Assembly: GCA_033085395.1 (NCBI GenBank)
Contig: JANQBS010000140.1
Span: forward strand, 1-64,000
Direction: 5' to 3'
DNA length: 64,000 nt
Source: Xanthoparmelia taractica
Lineage: Eukaryota > Ascomycota > Lecanoromycetes > Lecanorales > Parmeliaceae
Shown here: piece after piece, positions 44,603 through 56,022 of the stretch
Layout: each line of letters begins with the position of its first letter
Position numbering within the stretch: the first letter of the stretch is position 1
Translations under genes and position numbers: made by a program
Notes under the pieces: model-generated
The model's input: the letters and a program-made list of their open reading frames with translations, nothing else
What the model was told of the DNA's origin: nothing
Databases searched by the model: none

Positions 44603-46555
44603 ATGGTGCTGTGGCAAGAGGAGGCGTACACGCGCAAGGACGAAAATGGACAGCCTATATCCTTTGTAAGCTCCGGTTCAGCATCTTTTGAGCATCACGA
44701 AAACTTACTGGGTGTGTATAGGAGGAGTATAAGCGGCGAAAACCGGGCAACAAAAGATGGCAGTTTATGAGCAAGAGCGACCTACAGATGTACTCAATCA
44801 CTGGGTACTCATCCCCGCCGCTGTCCAGTATCCATTTCGGCTAATGTGTTGGTAGTGTCGGCTTCTTCTTGGATTCCTACGATCTGTTCATTGTCAACCT
44901 TGTGACGCCGATCTGGGCCTACGAGTAAGCCTTTGTTCTCGCGATCTGGAATTTCCACTGTGGAAACTGCTCTTGATGACTGACCACCGCACGATTGGCT
45001 CAGATATTGGGGAGGTCTGCAACACAAACAGCCGCATTATCCTCCTCTGTTGCGGGGCTTGGTGAATTCTGCAGCGAATATCGGCAACATCGTTGGCCAG
45101 CTTTCTTTCGGCTACCTTGGCGATATTTTCGGCCGAAGATTGGTTTATGGCAATGAGCTCATAATCGGGATATTTGGACTCGTACTCCTGATTAGCTTGC
45201 CAAATGCTATTCCAACCCCAACGCTGAAGATGATTTGGGCCTTTTGCTGGCGGATAGTGCTTGGCATAGGAATTGGTGGGGACTATCCTATCTCTGCTGC
45301 GATCGTGGCGGAGAGGTCGAATCTGAAGAGACGAGGCCAGCTATTGGGCTGGGTCTTCTCAAATCAAGGCTGGGTAGGACTTTCCTAAAGCCTCCTGCTA
45401 ATATACTGCCAATTCATGCTGATGGCAATTCAGGGTACTCTCGTAGGCTCGATCGTTACCCTTGTTCTGTTAGCATGCTTTTCGAAGTCTCTAAAGGGAG
45501 GCAATTACGCGCAGCTGGACGCTGTATGGCGTCTGCAAATGGGCTTGGCTTTGATACCAGCACTTCTCACATTGTGGCCGCGCCTCAAGATGCCCGAGGG
45601 GAAGAAGTATCTTGAATCTCGAGAGTTAACCAAACCGAAGCGTCCGGATTCCGTCGAGAGCCGTTTTACCGCCACCACCCACAGAACTCGCCACAGAGAT
45701 TCTCTTGAATTAATCGTTTCAGATGGCCGCGGACTTCAAGAAGAGATCGATGCTGCGCGAGCCGAAGTCGAGGCACAAGGGCGCAGGGCCAGCCTCGACG
45801 TCTTCTTGGTGTATTTTAGAGAATGGAGGCATCTGAAAACTCTGATAGGGACAATGTCCTGCTGGTTCTTGCTGGACGTAGCGTTTTATGGGGTCAATCT
45901 GAATCAGTCAGTGCTTCTTATGGAGATTGGCTATGCCAAGGGCGCCAATGAGTTCTCCGTGTTGAAGAAGAATGCTATTGGCAACCTGATTATCGCCGTA
46001 GCCGGGTACATACCCGGCTATTTTTTCACAATCTACTTCATCGAGAAATTGGGAAGGAAATGGATACAGATCCAAGGGTTCTTGGTCGTTGCGTTGATGT
46101 TCGCAATCATTGCCGGCGACTACGAATACATGGGCACAGGCGGGAAGTTTGTCTGTCTCGCAATTGCTCAGGTACCCAGGCCTCCCTCTCTCACTTCTCT
46201 CCCTGATCTAATTCTTCCTAACATTTCCTCCCCACAGTTCTTCTTTAACTTCGGCCCCAACACCACCACCTTTATCATTCCCGCCGAAGTCTTTCCCACC
46301 CGCGTGCGCGGTTTCGGTCACGGCGTCAGCGCCGCAGCCGGCAAGGTAGGCGCCATACTCTCGACCCTCCTCTTCAACTATCTCAGCGGACCGACTGTAA
46401 TCGGCTACTCGAACGTGCTGTGGATTTTTTTCGTGTGCAACATTCTCGGCGCGCTGTCTACTTATTTTTTGATTCCCGAGACCAAGTGGAAGGATGCTGA
46501 CGTGCTGGATTACGAAGAGTGGTTTGAAGCGAATATTACTGAGATGAACAGATAA
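44603..46555 (+). CDS. PHO84-like inorganic phosphate/H+ symporter (MFS), six exons
   Basis: Exons: 44603-44665, 44722-44804, 44856-44924, 45004-45373, 45434-46171 and 46238-46555. They total 1,641 bp for 546 residues. The phosphate-transporter signature GGDYPISAAIVAE lies at about 163-175, the MFS motif GYLGDIFGRR at about 108-117, GFFLDSYDLFIVN in helix 1, and FFFNFGPNTTTFIIPAEVFP in the second half. Twelve helices with a central cytoplasmic loop (Arg/Glu-rich, after PKRPDSVESR) are expected in the plasma membrane. The ATG at 44,603 is supported by three short upstream exons that all splice in phase into helix 1. The 66-bp intron at 46,172-46,237 has no in-frame stop. The C-terminus ends soon after KDADVLDYEEWFEAN. 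Regulation by phosphate starvation is likely for the family but no site was identified. Confidence 0.93.
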
Positions 46556-48468
46556 TAAGCGAAGCTATCATAATAAGAATGTAAAGATACCCAATCGACC
46601 GCATGATTTTGGACGCTATGATAGATTCAGGCGTGCGGCAGGGCATGGACATGAACACAAGCCCTGGGAACGTACACGCATACGCAGCTACGTATCAGGG
46701 CCCTCCGTCTAGACCTCCGGTTCAGAAGAAAGACAGACAGACAGACAGACAGCCTTCGAACCTGGAGGTTCTCTCAAATCAAACACACCATCACCCCCTC
46801 ATTTCCCCCATTATAGGCCAAACATGAATTCCAAACACTCCCTTGAAAAGCATTCGTTACTAACCTCGCACTCTCCACCCATTCCCCCCTCATCCTCTAC
46901 CTTTCACCCTACGACGATGGAGCACCAACCCAACCTGGCCCGACTCTCTTCTCTCTCTCAATCCTCCAAGTCGGCCATACTCCAATCCTATCAACTAGGT
47001 CAAGGAAAGGAACGGAATATAGCATCTGAAATCGCCACAAAGACCCGTACTATAGCCATCGAAATCGAAACCGAGCCACGGAGTCGAGGGACATAGGAGA
47101 TGAGAAATCAGCACCTCACTCACAAATCCTCTGATATAGCCAAACAATGCTCTCAACACTCCTGTTCGTGCGTGTGAAAGGTAGCGGAGATGTAGAAGCA
47201 CCACATTCATCGCCACTCACTCATTCACTCACATACGTTATCCAGCGCCTCTGCTCAGCGAATTCCAAGATACAGTCCTATAGACAAGTCTTGGAGTCTA
47301 GCCGGTAAGAAAGAATCATCATCTGCACAAGCAATGGTTCAGCAGAGGGAGTCGTTCGTAATTTGCTTCGAAGAAGCTTATTATGCGAATCAGATACAGA
47401 TACAGATCCAGGTAGAGATGCGAATACAGATATAACATCTCTGACCGCTGTCCAGGCACGTCTGGTACCGGATCCGAGCTATGCTTCGTCGCGATACAGT
47501 TGAGCTACATCGCCTTTGCAGTCCTCAAAGCTTTGTACAAATAGAACCTGAAGCTAGTAAAGCAAATGGACAGTGCTCAGTCCCGCCAAAAGACGAATGT
47601 CGAGACAAGATAAAAGCTGATCATGCACCAGAAAGCACAAGAAAGCACAGCTAACGGCGTGCATACATGACAGGACAAGACAACCTCTACAGAATAAAAC
47701 ACGTCCCTTTACCTCTGAAGCTAACAGATCTCATCCTCTTCCTTGTCCTCCTCCTCCTCCTCGGTGTTTCTCCATGCATAAAATACTACTGGGGGAGATT
47801 TTTTTATTAGTAGGTAGGAAAAGGTGTTGGAGAAGGAAGCGTAGAGGATGTCGGGGGGGTTGAGCGCGGCTGATTGGGGTTCTGAGGAGGCGATTGGGGG
47901 GTGAGGAAAGGGGAAGGGGGAAGATGAAATGGGGAAAGGGGAAGGGGAAAAGAAGGAGGAGGAGGCGGAGTAGGAGGAAGAGGGGTGCAGGTGCGGGTCG
48001 ATGATGGCGATGGTGAGGTGAGGTGATATGAGTACGGACTTGAATCGATGAATGGATGAATAAACCGGCTGATAGAGGAAAAAGAAGGATATGAAGAAAC
48101 GAGAGCCAGGGCTGGGGTGGACGGTGATTCCACTTAGGAAGAAGAAAAAGAAGAAGAGAAAGTGGAAGAGGAAGAGGAAGAGGAAGAGGAAGAAGCGAAA
48201 GAAGGACTGTGTACCGTTATGGACGGTCGGTCAGGAATATATCAAAAAAGGTGTGCATGCTGTTGTACGGCCCTTATTCGCGGTATGCGGCATGCAGAAC
48301 CTTTGTTTCTTTAGACCACAAGCCAAGATAGCGGCCTTTTGGATATTAGATTGATTAGCGATCCAATCTACCCACCCTATGTGTCCTGTCCATCTCTATT
48401 ACGGATTTGTACAGCTGACATCACTACCCACACGTATAATGTCTACTATAGCCAAGCCATGACACTCT
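46556..48468. other. Convergent intergenic region with GACA array and long polypurine tract
   Basis: It lies between the 3' ends of the phosphate transporter and gamma-glutamyltranspeptidase genes. A GACA tetranucleotide array lies at 46,731-46,752. From about 47,815 to 48,030 the plus strand is G/A-rich, and at 48,138-48,205 it is nearly pure purine (GAA and GGAAGA repeats). Open frames here are by-products of the low complexity. Confidence 0.65.
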
Positions 48469-50449
48469 TCAAACCGCAAAACCCCCCGAATTATGCTGTC
48501 TCGGCTCGCCCGCCGCCTCGAACGTGCCATTTGGCAGTCTGCGCAAACCTTGCGCAGTCGACGCGCCGGGAGCAACCCAAGTTACATTGTGGCCCAGGGC
48601 TTTCATGAACGCCGTGGTTTCGTTGTTGTAGGCGTACTCGAATTGGGCGGTGTTTGGTACCAGCTATGGGAGACGCGGTGTTAGCGGTGCATGAGCCTTG
48701 CGAAGGACATGAGTATTTGCGGGAACGTACCTGGTCATGAAGTCTAGGCTCCGCCAAACTTTCCTTCACCGTCTCGTTCTGATCCAGGACATGCCACAGA
48801 TTCTGTATCGTCGCCGTGATGATGCGACTCCCGCCTGCGGAGCCAATGACATAGTAGAGCGTGCCGTTTTCGAGATATTCAACGATGGTCGGGGAGATTG
48901 AAGACAGCGGCCTCTTACCCGGTTTGATGAAGTTTGCGGGCGAGGGCTCGTAGCCGAAAGCGTTGGATTGGTTGGGGATTGAGAAGTCGTTCATCTCGTT
49001 GTTCATGATGACGCCGGTTTCGGGCACGACGAGCTGGCTACCGAAAAGTAGGTTCACGGTCGTGGTGAGGGAGATGGCCATACCGGAGGCGTCTGCCGTG
49101 ACGACGTGGGAGGTTCCGTGTCTGGAGGTCATGGATAAGGTCGCTGGACAGGAGGGATAGGGTTGCTATATACTTACGTTTCGAGGGATTGCAACCCAGT
49201 AGGGTCATAAGACGAGACGTTCAGGGTATGAAAGTCTGAAATCTTACTTCTCACACTCTCAGCGGTGGTCTCGTTGAGCATTTCTTGCTGATACTCATCG
49301 AGGCCAGGAACGAATAGTGGATCACCCAGGTATGCTCGCTGTCCGTACCATGTCAGTCTTCTCGCTTCTGGTGAAAGATGTATCAGAACGCTGAAAGGCT
49401 CACCTCTCCATAGGCGAACCTCATTGCCTCATCAAGGCGATGAGTACTGAGGTTCAAGGTAGCAGCCTCACCAATGTCACTGTAGCCCTCAATGGTCTTC
49501 ATGACCGACAATGCAACTGTGCCTGAAGATGGCGCAGAGCACGCGGTGAGTTTATAATTCCGGTAGGTAATCTGGGCCGGCTTTCGGATTGCAACGGTAT
49601 AATTCTTCAAATCGTCGAGCGTCATGGTCCCGTTAGCGGCTTTCAGCGCCTGAATGGTAGCATTGGCAATGGGACCAGTATAGAACGCGTCTGGGCCTCG
49701 CTTCGAGATGGTCTCAAGAGTGTCGGCATAGCGACGCCTTGTAATGGTCTCATTCAGACCAAGTAGTGTTCCATTCGGAGCAAAGTCAATAGCAAAGTCT
49801 GGGTTCTCAGCCAGAAAATTAGGTCCTTTTCCAATAGCTGCCTTTTCATAGTTGACTAAGTCTTGGGTGACTATGAAGCCGTTACGAGCGACATAGATGG
49901 CTGGTTGCATGACGTGTGCCCACGGTAGTTTGCCGTAGTGCTTGTGCAGATATTCGAGGCCACGAAGTTCGCCAGGTACACCGCTTGCGAGGCCTCCGTA
50001 CAGCGAGAGGGCTGTTTTGTTGTCGTACATGTCGGTGAAGGCTGCAGCTGGGGCTTTCTCTCGGAAATCGATAAACTCGTATGAGCCGTTGCTGCCGCGT
50101 ACGATCATAAAGCCGCCACCCCCGATTCCGCTATGGTACATCCCGATCACCCCTATGCAGAATACTGTGCATACCAACTGCAAGAATTACGGCGGCCCGG
50201 TTAGTAAAGCTCAAGCATCGGCTAGCGCTGGCATTTTCGACTCACGGCATCTGCAGCATTTCCGCCATCCTTGATAAGATCGATCCCAATCTGACTGCAG
50301 ACTGTACTCTCCGAAGCGACTGCTCCTCGCTTGTCCTTCACCTCATACTGTTCACCACCGCGTTTCTGTGCAGGCCCGATAGGAGCCCAGCATAATGCCA
50401 AATGGCCAAAGACCAGCGCCAAAGCCAAATAGAGATTCAATCGGTACAT
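48469..50449 (-). CDS. Gamma-glutamyltranspeptidase (glutathione hydrolase), five exons
   Basis: It cleaves or transfers the gamma-glutamyl group of glutathione and is secreted or membrane-anchored. Exons: 50449-50246, 50177-49404, 49338-49178, 49121-48731 and 48663-48469. They total 1,725 bp for 574 residues. A hydrophobic N-terminus (residues 3-21) acts as a signal or anchor. Key blocks are KDGGNAADA, SGIGGGGFMIVRG, YGGLASGVPGELRGLEYLH, LKNYTVAIRKP and, at the autocleavage site, HGTSHVVTADASGMA with nucleophile Thr383. PLSSISPTIV and Gly-Ser-Ala-Gly-Gly-Ser lie in the small subunit. The proenzyme would split before Thr383 into large and small chains. All catalytic landmarks are present. It is convergent with the phosphate transporter. 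It is close to a P5C reductase gene, so both touch glutamate metabolism, but co-regulation is only a guess. Confidence 0.95.
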
Positions 50450-51359
50450 GTTGTCACAGAAACTACTCCCACAGCTGCAAATTAAGACGAAGAACGTAGG
50501 GAAAAGTTACATGATTGTAGAGGTACGTACCAGTGTGCCAAGAACATGAGGGGTAAGATAGGCTAGAGTCACTGCAGATCAACGAAAGAGGAAGGTGAGT
50601 AAACTTTGACCATCAACTCGCAATCCGCTATGTCACCTCTATTCCATGAGTACCTGTTGCGATGTCGAGGACAAACTCAAGAGCAAGACACATGCGTGGG
50701 AGTGAATACTTTAGGCTATGCTGACAGCCATGGGGCTAACATCTTTGCGAATGTTGTCTTAGCTCTCAGCCGAACATTACAAACAGTCGGACTTTTTCGG
50801 TACGTTGATCGCCGCCCCCAATGGAGATTTTCGGGCGATTGTGGTATCCTAGTTTGAGTTCCAAGAGCGAAGGATTTTCTGTCGAAAACGCGCACAGCCG
50901 AAAGTCCGGCTTGGTCATTCGCAAGGAAAGGATGCAACGCTGTTAGTGGGCGCTGTTCAGAGTTGGAAGACAAGGGTTGTGGTCTTCGAGCCTTAGAGCC
51001 GGGGGAGAGATAGTGAAATTCTGTCCCATACTAATGGTGCGTGAAAGTTGTTGACCTCGCTGCTGGCGATGATAATACACTGAAATTTACCCGTTTTGCC
51101 CTAGCCCTAAGCGGTAAAGAAGCGGAACACTTTCCGCTACCAGCCTCCCCAGCCATCTCGACAAGACCGAACATTCTATCCACCATAACAGCCATCATGT
51201 ACAATTCTTCGCTGCTGTCAAACTTGCGACCGAAAGCATCCATCATCAAAGCAAGCCGTTGTCATTTCAGACTATCTGAACACCAAAATTCTACGAGCCT
51301 TCCCATCGCCGATATAAAACATCAGCAGGCTCTCTTTGCTCTTCCTAAAGCGCGACAAA
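50450..51359. other. Intergenic, divergent promoter region
   Basis: It separates the divergently transcribed gamma-glutamyltranspeptidase gene (minus) and the His-rich protein gene (plus). No further gene was seen. Confidence 0.5.
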
Positions 51360-51905
51360 ATGGCATGGGTACGCCCAAAACATCCCAAGCGCAAGGTCGA
51401 GGTTGATCCAACAGAATCACTTCGCCCCGTCCTCGAATACTTCAGCTGCCGACCCAGTGCCTCCAACTCCAACAACAAGGAAATCATGAAAGTTCCGAAG
51501 AAGCAGCTCCTACTCCTTGACTCGTACCGTCCAAGGCCTCAGAAACGTCCTTATGAGGAATTGGAGCAGCATCAGAGATCGGACCATCACCATCAGAGAG
51601 CGGAACATGAGCCAAGGATAGAGCACCACCAAAGAATAGACCTCCACCAAAGAGCAGACGATCAGGTATCCGATCATACACGTAGCAGGGCGAGCTACCA
51701 TGAGAGAGCAAGCCAGCGGTCGACATCTCATTACACAAGGGAACCCTCACCCCCACCACCACCACTGCCGACCTACAGGTCTAATGCCAGACCCGGTGCA
51801 CATCTTCGGCTAATGCCTTCGCGACACCACATCACAGCCGATACTTACATTCCCAGAAGGCCATCATCGAGTTGGGCGAGTGCGACGACACCACTTGAGA
51901 TGTAA
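51360..51905 (+). CDS. His/Gln/Arg-rich low-complexity protein (181 residues)
   Basis: A single exon from ATG 51,360 to TAA. The N-terminal third is basic (MAWVRPKHPKRKVEVDPTES) with a Leu-rich patch, KKQLLLLDSYRPRP. The middle is a degenerate repeat of about 8-9 residues, His-x-Gln-Arg followed by an acidic or Ala residue, occurring five times between about residues 68 and 105. The C-terminal third is Ser/Pro/Arg-rich with a run of prolines. No enzyme domain, signal peptide or helix is visible, so it is probably intrinsically disordered, and the basic, His-rich nature might suit nucleic-acid or metal binding. The long open frame could be an effect of composition, but the clear ATG and internal repeat favour a real gene. 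Confidence 0.5.
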   Translation: MAWVRPKHPKRKVEVDPTESLRPVLEYFSCRPSASNSNNKEIMKVPKKQLLLLDSYRPRPQKRPYEELEQHQRSDHHHQRAEHEPRIEHHQRIDLHQRADDQVSDHTRSRASYHERASQRSTSHYTREPSPPPPPLPTYRSNARPGAHLRLMPSRHHITADTYIPRRPSSSWASATTPLEM

Positions 51906-52658
51906 CAGCGATGCTGTCAGAGAGACTTTTGCTTTTGCATGCGGGTGCACTCAGCGTAATGGGCAGGTCTGATGATATGGGACAGCGAGTTGGCATTAAT
52001 TGATGGATAATCTAGCATTTTCAGCGAAGGCCTCGGTCCTCAGGATGCTGTTGAGGGTAGTAATGGTAAATGCGATAATGCAAGGAATAGGTATCAGCAA
52101 AGAGCAACGCGGTGCTTGTTTCCTGCTTCAGAACGGTGCACCTTCAAATGATAACACTGCCGTATGTAATTGAACCGGACGTATATCGACGAGCTGCCTA
52201 CCTTTGATGATCGGGTGAATGGTCAACCGAATGTTTCACGCTCACAGAGGGTTCCTTAGGGGCCTTTAGACAAGCGGCCATATTATTTCTCTTCTTGACC
52301 CAGGAAAGGTAGGTCTTCAACGAACAAGAGCCGGCCAATCTAACCTTCAAGGAGTTAGCGTCGAGCGGAACTCTCTAAGGTAGCCTGCGCCACCAAAATC
52401 TGTATGTGAAGTACTCCAATGCAGCTTCGATGTACAATTGCTTGCACTCGCTTGACAAGTCTCTCACAAGAGCTGTAAGACCTCATCTGCTCCATCTTGC
52501 CCATACTACTACAAGATCAGACAAGTAAGAAGCAGCGGCTACTACATCTCAAGTGTCCACTCTTAAAGAACATCAGCTTCCGTGGCCGTTGTAGTTCCAT
52601 CTGTTCATCATCTCGTACCTGCCAACTTGTCATCTACTTTGATCATTGCAAGACCAAT
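51906..52658. other. Intergenic, no supported gene
   Basis: It probably contains the promoter and 5' leader of the P5C reductase gene. Nothing else is visible. Confidence 0.5.
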
Positions 52659-53718
52659 ATGTCAGTCGAAACCATCCCTATGAAGGTCACCTTTCTGGGC
52701 TGCGGTATGCTATCGCAGGCCTCCCCAAGTCATCAATCTGACAGCGCTCACGGGCTCCAGGCAAGCTCAATTCTGCAATCGTCCAAGGCATACTCACCTC
52801 TCTCAGCAACAACAAGCACTCGGACTTTCAGCCCCCCTCCCACGTCTCCGGCCTCACCAACCCCGACGTCATCTCGCCAACATCTCTCATAGCCTGCGTC
52901 CACCACCAATCCAGTGCCGCATCGTTAACACAAAGATTCTCCCAGTTTCCCATTGTGACCATCCACGCGGGCGAAAATGTGCTCGGAGTACAGCGCGGTA
53001 ACGTAATCATTTTCGGCGTCGAGCCCAGCGTTTACCGCTCCGTGCTTGCCGAGCCCGGGATGCTGGAGGCGCTGAAAGGGAAGGTACTTGTAAGTATAGT
53101 CGGCGGGGTGTCTGTCGCAAAGCTTTACGATGCCATTTTCCACGGCTCCCTGGAGACAGGAGGAGAAAAGAAAGAAGAGCACTGCCACGTCATGAGAGTA
53201 ACGCCTGGAATATCTGCCGCAGTGCGGGAATCCGTATCTCTCATCAGCGAGGAACCAGATCGTAGATACCCGCCTGCGGTCCTGAATGCTGTTTATTCCC
53301 TGTTCATGCGTGTTGGACAAGTCAAAATCTGGCCAGAGCACTTGCAGCCAGCTGGTGCCACTATAACGGCGAGTGCTCTGGCCTTCTTATCTCTCGCGCT
53401 GGAAGGTCTGGCAGATAGTGCTGTCCGTGAAGGGATTGAGAGGCGGGAAGCCATCCAGATGGCTGCTTCGTGCATGATGGGGCTGTCAAAACTGACAGCG
53501 AACGGAGAATCGCCGACCGAGGTGAGGAAGAAAGTCGCGACGCCTGGAGGTAAGTGTGGGAATATCTTGAGACAATCAAGAGCTACTGACGGGCGGCTTT
53601 AGGGTCTACGGCTGCAGGCTTAACGGTACTAGAGGAGGGCAAAGTAAAGGACCTGTACATGGAGGCCTTGAGAGCGACTACGTTCAGGACTAGTAGGTTA
53701 GACGATCCAAAAGAATGA
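52659..53718 (+). CDS. Pyrroline-5-carboxylate reductase, three exons
   Basis: It reduces 1-pyrroline-5-carboxylate to proline with NAD(P)H. Exons: 52659-52704, 52761-53549 and 53603-53718. They total 951 bp for 316 residues, with introns of 56 and 53 bp. The N-terminal Rossmann strand reads MKVTFLGCG and splices to Lys-Leu-Asn-Ser-Ala-Ile-Val, so the third glycine of the usual Gly-x-Gly-x-x-Gly dinucleotide motif is Asn. VIIFGVEPSVYRSVLAEPGM matches the Gly-x-Lys-Pro region with Glu for Lys. GATITASALAFLSLALEGLA and REAIQMAASCMMGLSKL are the conserved C-terminal dimer helices. Family members average 270-320 residues. The two substitutions suggest a divergent paralogue rather than the housekeeping copy, possibly with altered cofactor or substrate use, but the frame is intact. 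Confidence 0.9.
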
Positions 53719-54065
53719 TCCTTGGGCCGTTTGCTCCTGGCTACATATTGGACCTTTACTACGAACCGTTTCATTTTTCGGAAAGAACGAAGCTGCCGTC
53801 CATTAATTATATCACATGAGCCTACAGGTCTTATTTTTCTTTGGTCGGGTATCGCATATGCAGGCCAAACTGCACTTGTACGAAGTATGCTGTAAATCCG
53901 CCACCTGAAACAAACTTCGCATACACTGACATGCACAACGGCTCGCGACGTCTTGGATGTCGATCCCGAAGCCAGATGCACCCCCACGTTATAATTCCAT
54001 GGGATCCCACTCTGGTGGGACACATCCAGGGAATCTGTGTTCCTTCCCAAGACGTCCCACCAAGA

Positions 54066-54925
54066 ATGCTTTTGTCCAGCCATGTCTTCCTCCTCCATTT
54101 CGCCACCTTATGCGCAACAGCACACAATCCATCAACAGCATTAAATGGGCTCATTCTCCTAGATCCATCAACCAGCATCACCACCATACCGCCACTGCTC
54201 AACTTCTCCGCCACAAGGTTCCCAGACAACGACACCTTATCCGCCACCGGCACCCTCTCCGCCACGAACCGTTTCCCTCGCTTCAACGACACCATCCACC
54301 AAGCTGTAATCAGAACAGAAGCCCTCTATCCGAGCGCCATCTTTGTAGGCGCCGACGCCACATCTATCACCGGTCCGACGACGGACCCTGATCGGCTTAC
54401 CGATGTGCGGCTGACCTTCAACTACCGCGTCGGGCGGTATCGGAGCATCTTCATCGAGATGGAAGCATGGGGTCAGGTATGAGCAACTTTTACGGCAACA
54501 TCGTCTCCTCTCCCCACCCTACTCTTCGCCCCAAAACCTAAAATCATAAGAGCAAAAACAGCCCTCTCACGCCTTTTATGCATCGTCGGCAACTCCCTAA
54601 CCCCCAATAAAAACCCCCTCGCCAAAAGTCTTCACTAACATCCCCCCTCCCCCAAAATCAGTGGACCCGCCCCCGCCCTACCACCATATCCCCGCACAAG
54701 AACTTAGGCCCCCTCCCCCCAAACCTAGGCATGGACCTCGTCGACGCCTCCAACCTACTCCGCGCCTCCGGCTACATGCAACCGTACGACGCCGTCGACG
54801 TCAAGTGGCCGACCCCCTACCCGGTAGCTCAGCAGCAGGTGTTTTATTTTTTCCAGATGGAGGGGACGGAGCCGTCGATTGTTGCTGTGGGGACGAGGGA
54901 TAGGAGCGTGACGCCCCTGGATTGA
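54066..54925 (+). CDS. Uncharacterised secreted protein, two exons (224 residues)
   Basis: Exon 1 runs 54066-54476 and exon 2 54662-54925, with a 185-bp GT-AG intron in phase 0. The start MLLSSHVFLLHFATLCATA is a signal peptide. The mature part is rich in Asn-x-Ser/Thr sites (Asn-Phe-Ser, Asn-Asp-Thr, Phe-Asn-Asp-Thr). It has a beta-rich end of exon 1 (DVRLTFNYRVGRYRSIFIEM) that splices into a Pro-rich link and then MDLVDASNLLRASGYMQPYD and QQVFYFFQMEG. I know this arrangement from uncharacterised ascomycete secreted proteins; no function can be given. A longer open frame upstream (to 53,841) lacks a signal peptide. It lies 347 bp downstream of the P5C reductase gene in the same direction. 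Confidence 0.8.
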
Positions 54926-56022
54926 TTGAGTCAAATGGGAAGGGAAGGGAAGGGGAGGGAGAGAAGGAGAAAGAAAGAGAGAGGAGGGGTGGGGGAAGGT
55001 GGAATGAGGGTAGAATATAAGGTAAGGGAGTAGTCTGGACGCTGCGTACTTGAAAAGTCCGCAATTTGCTCGGCAACATGCGTCCAAGATGCGATCTGCG
55101 GGTCGAACTATCATTCACCGTTCACTTCAATTCGTGCAATGGCCAATCGCACCCTTCTCTCCCGTCCTCAGTATGAAGCCATCGTCCGAAGCTTCTCTTT
55201 CAAAGATGTCAAAACAACAAGAATCCCAGCTTCACATTCTTAGAGGTCTGAAATTCAGAACGGACAATTTCTTTGTTAAACCATATTATCCAAACAACAC
55301 CTTTATCCCATGTCCCAACCCAAAACCATTCCATTCAAAGCATGACGCGCCTTTCATAACCACTTCCAAATCGATCAATCTTCTCCATACTGTTACCTTC
55401 TAAATTACACCCCTATCATCCCCTGTTCTCGAGATTGTGGGATATCTATGTGAGAGGGGTAGGAAAGGGGGGAAATGGGAGAGATGCGGTCGGTTTGTGA
55501 GCTTTTCGGCGGGAGGGGCGGGAAGAAGATAGGAGGAAGGAGGGTGAGGATGGGGCGGAGGGAAAGGTGGGGAGGGAGAACAGTGAAGATGGATTGGTTG
55601 GGAATATGGATATGGGGATGGATGTGGAGATGAAGATGGAGGCTGGGTTGATGTGGTAGGCGGGATGGGAGGGGGTGAATGTACGCTCCTTGACGCCGTA
55701 GTTGATGTATATGATAGTAGTGTTTTGTATCGTCGTGTCTCGTGCAATCTCTTGTTAGGGGCAAATCCCTCACTGTTAATGACCGAGCAACCATCAAAAG
55801 ACTAGCCGGACCCTGTCAACAGGCTTCGGCTCCAAGCGTCCAATAATACAGATTATATTGTCTATACTCCAACACACCACTTCTCAAGGATCAAAAAACC
55901 CTAGTGCTAATCGATGGCTCGTAGATCACTGCAAAAACTCTCGTTATGTCCAAGAAACTCTCAGTCTACCAAAGGTAGGCTAAATCTATACAAGTCTTGG
56001 CTTCCTTCTTCCAGGCTATCCA
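54926..56022. other. Convergent intergenic region with polypurine tracts
   Basis: G/A-rich plus-strand tracts lie at 54,937-55,010 and 55,450-55,690 between a plus-strand gene and the minus-strand transferase remnant. Minus-strand frames of 105-130 codons here are Pro/Ser/His low-complexity by-products. Confidence 0.65.

Noticed and set aside
27255..46555. A secondary-metabolite gene cluster (methyltransferase, laccase, MFS transporters together)
   Set aside because: No PKS, NRPS, terpene synthase or prenyltransferase was found. The two transporters belong to nutrient families and the interval includes a core arginine gene, so a cluster is not supported.
46731..46752. GACA array as a regulatory site
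   Set aside because: It is a simple microsatellite with no evidence of function.
47807..48354. Pro/Ser-rich and Lys/Arg-rich frames in the polypurine tract
   Set aside because: They arise on opposite strands from simple purine repeats and lack any non-repetitive coding part.
55400..55797. Two Pro/His/Ser-rich minus-strand frames of 115-130 codons
   Set aside because: Both come from the same G/A-rich tract read in two frames; neither has conserved content.
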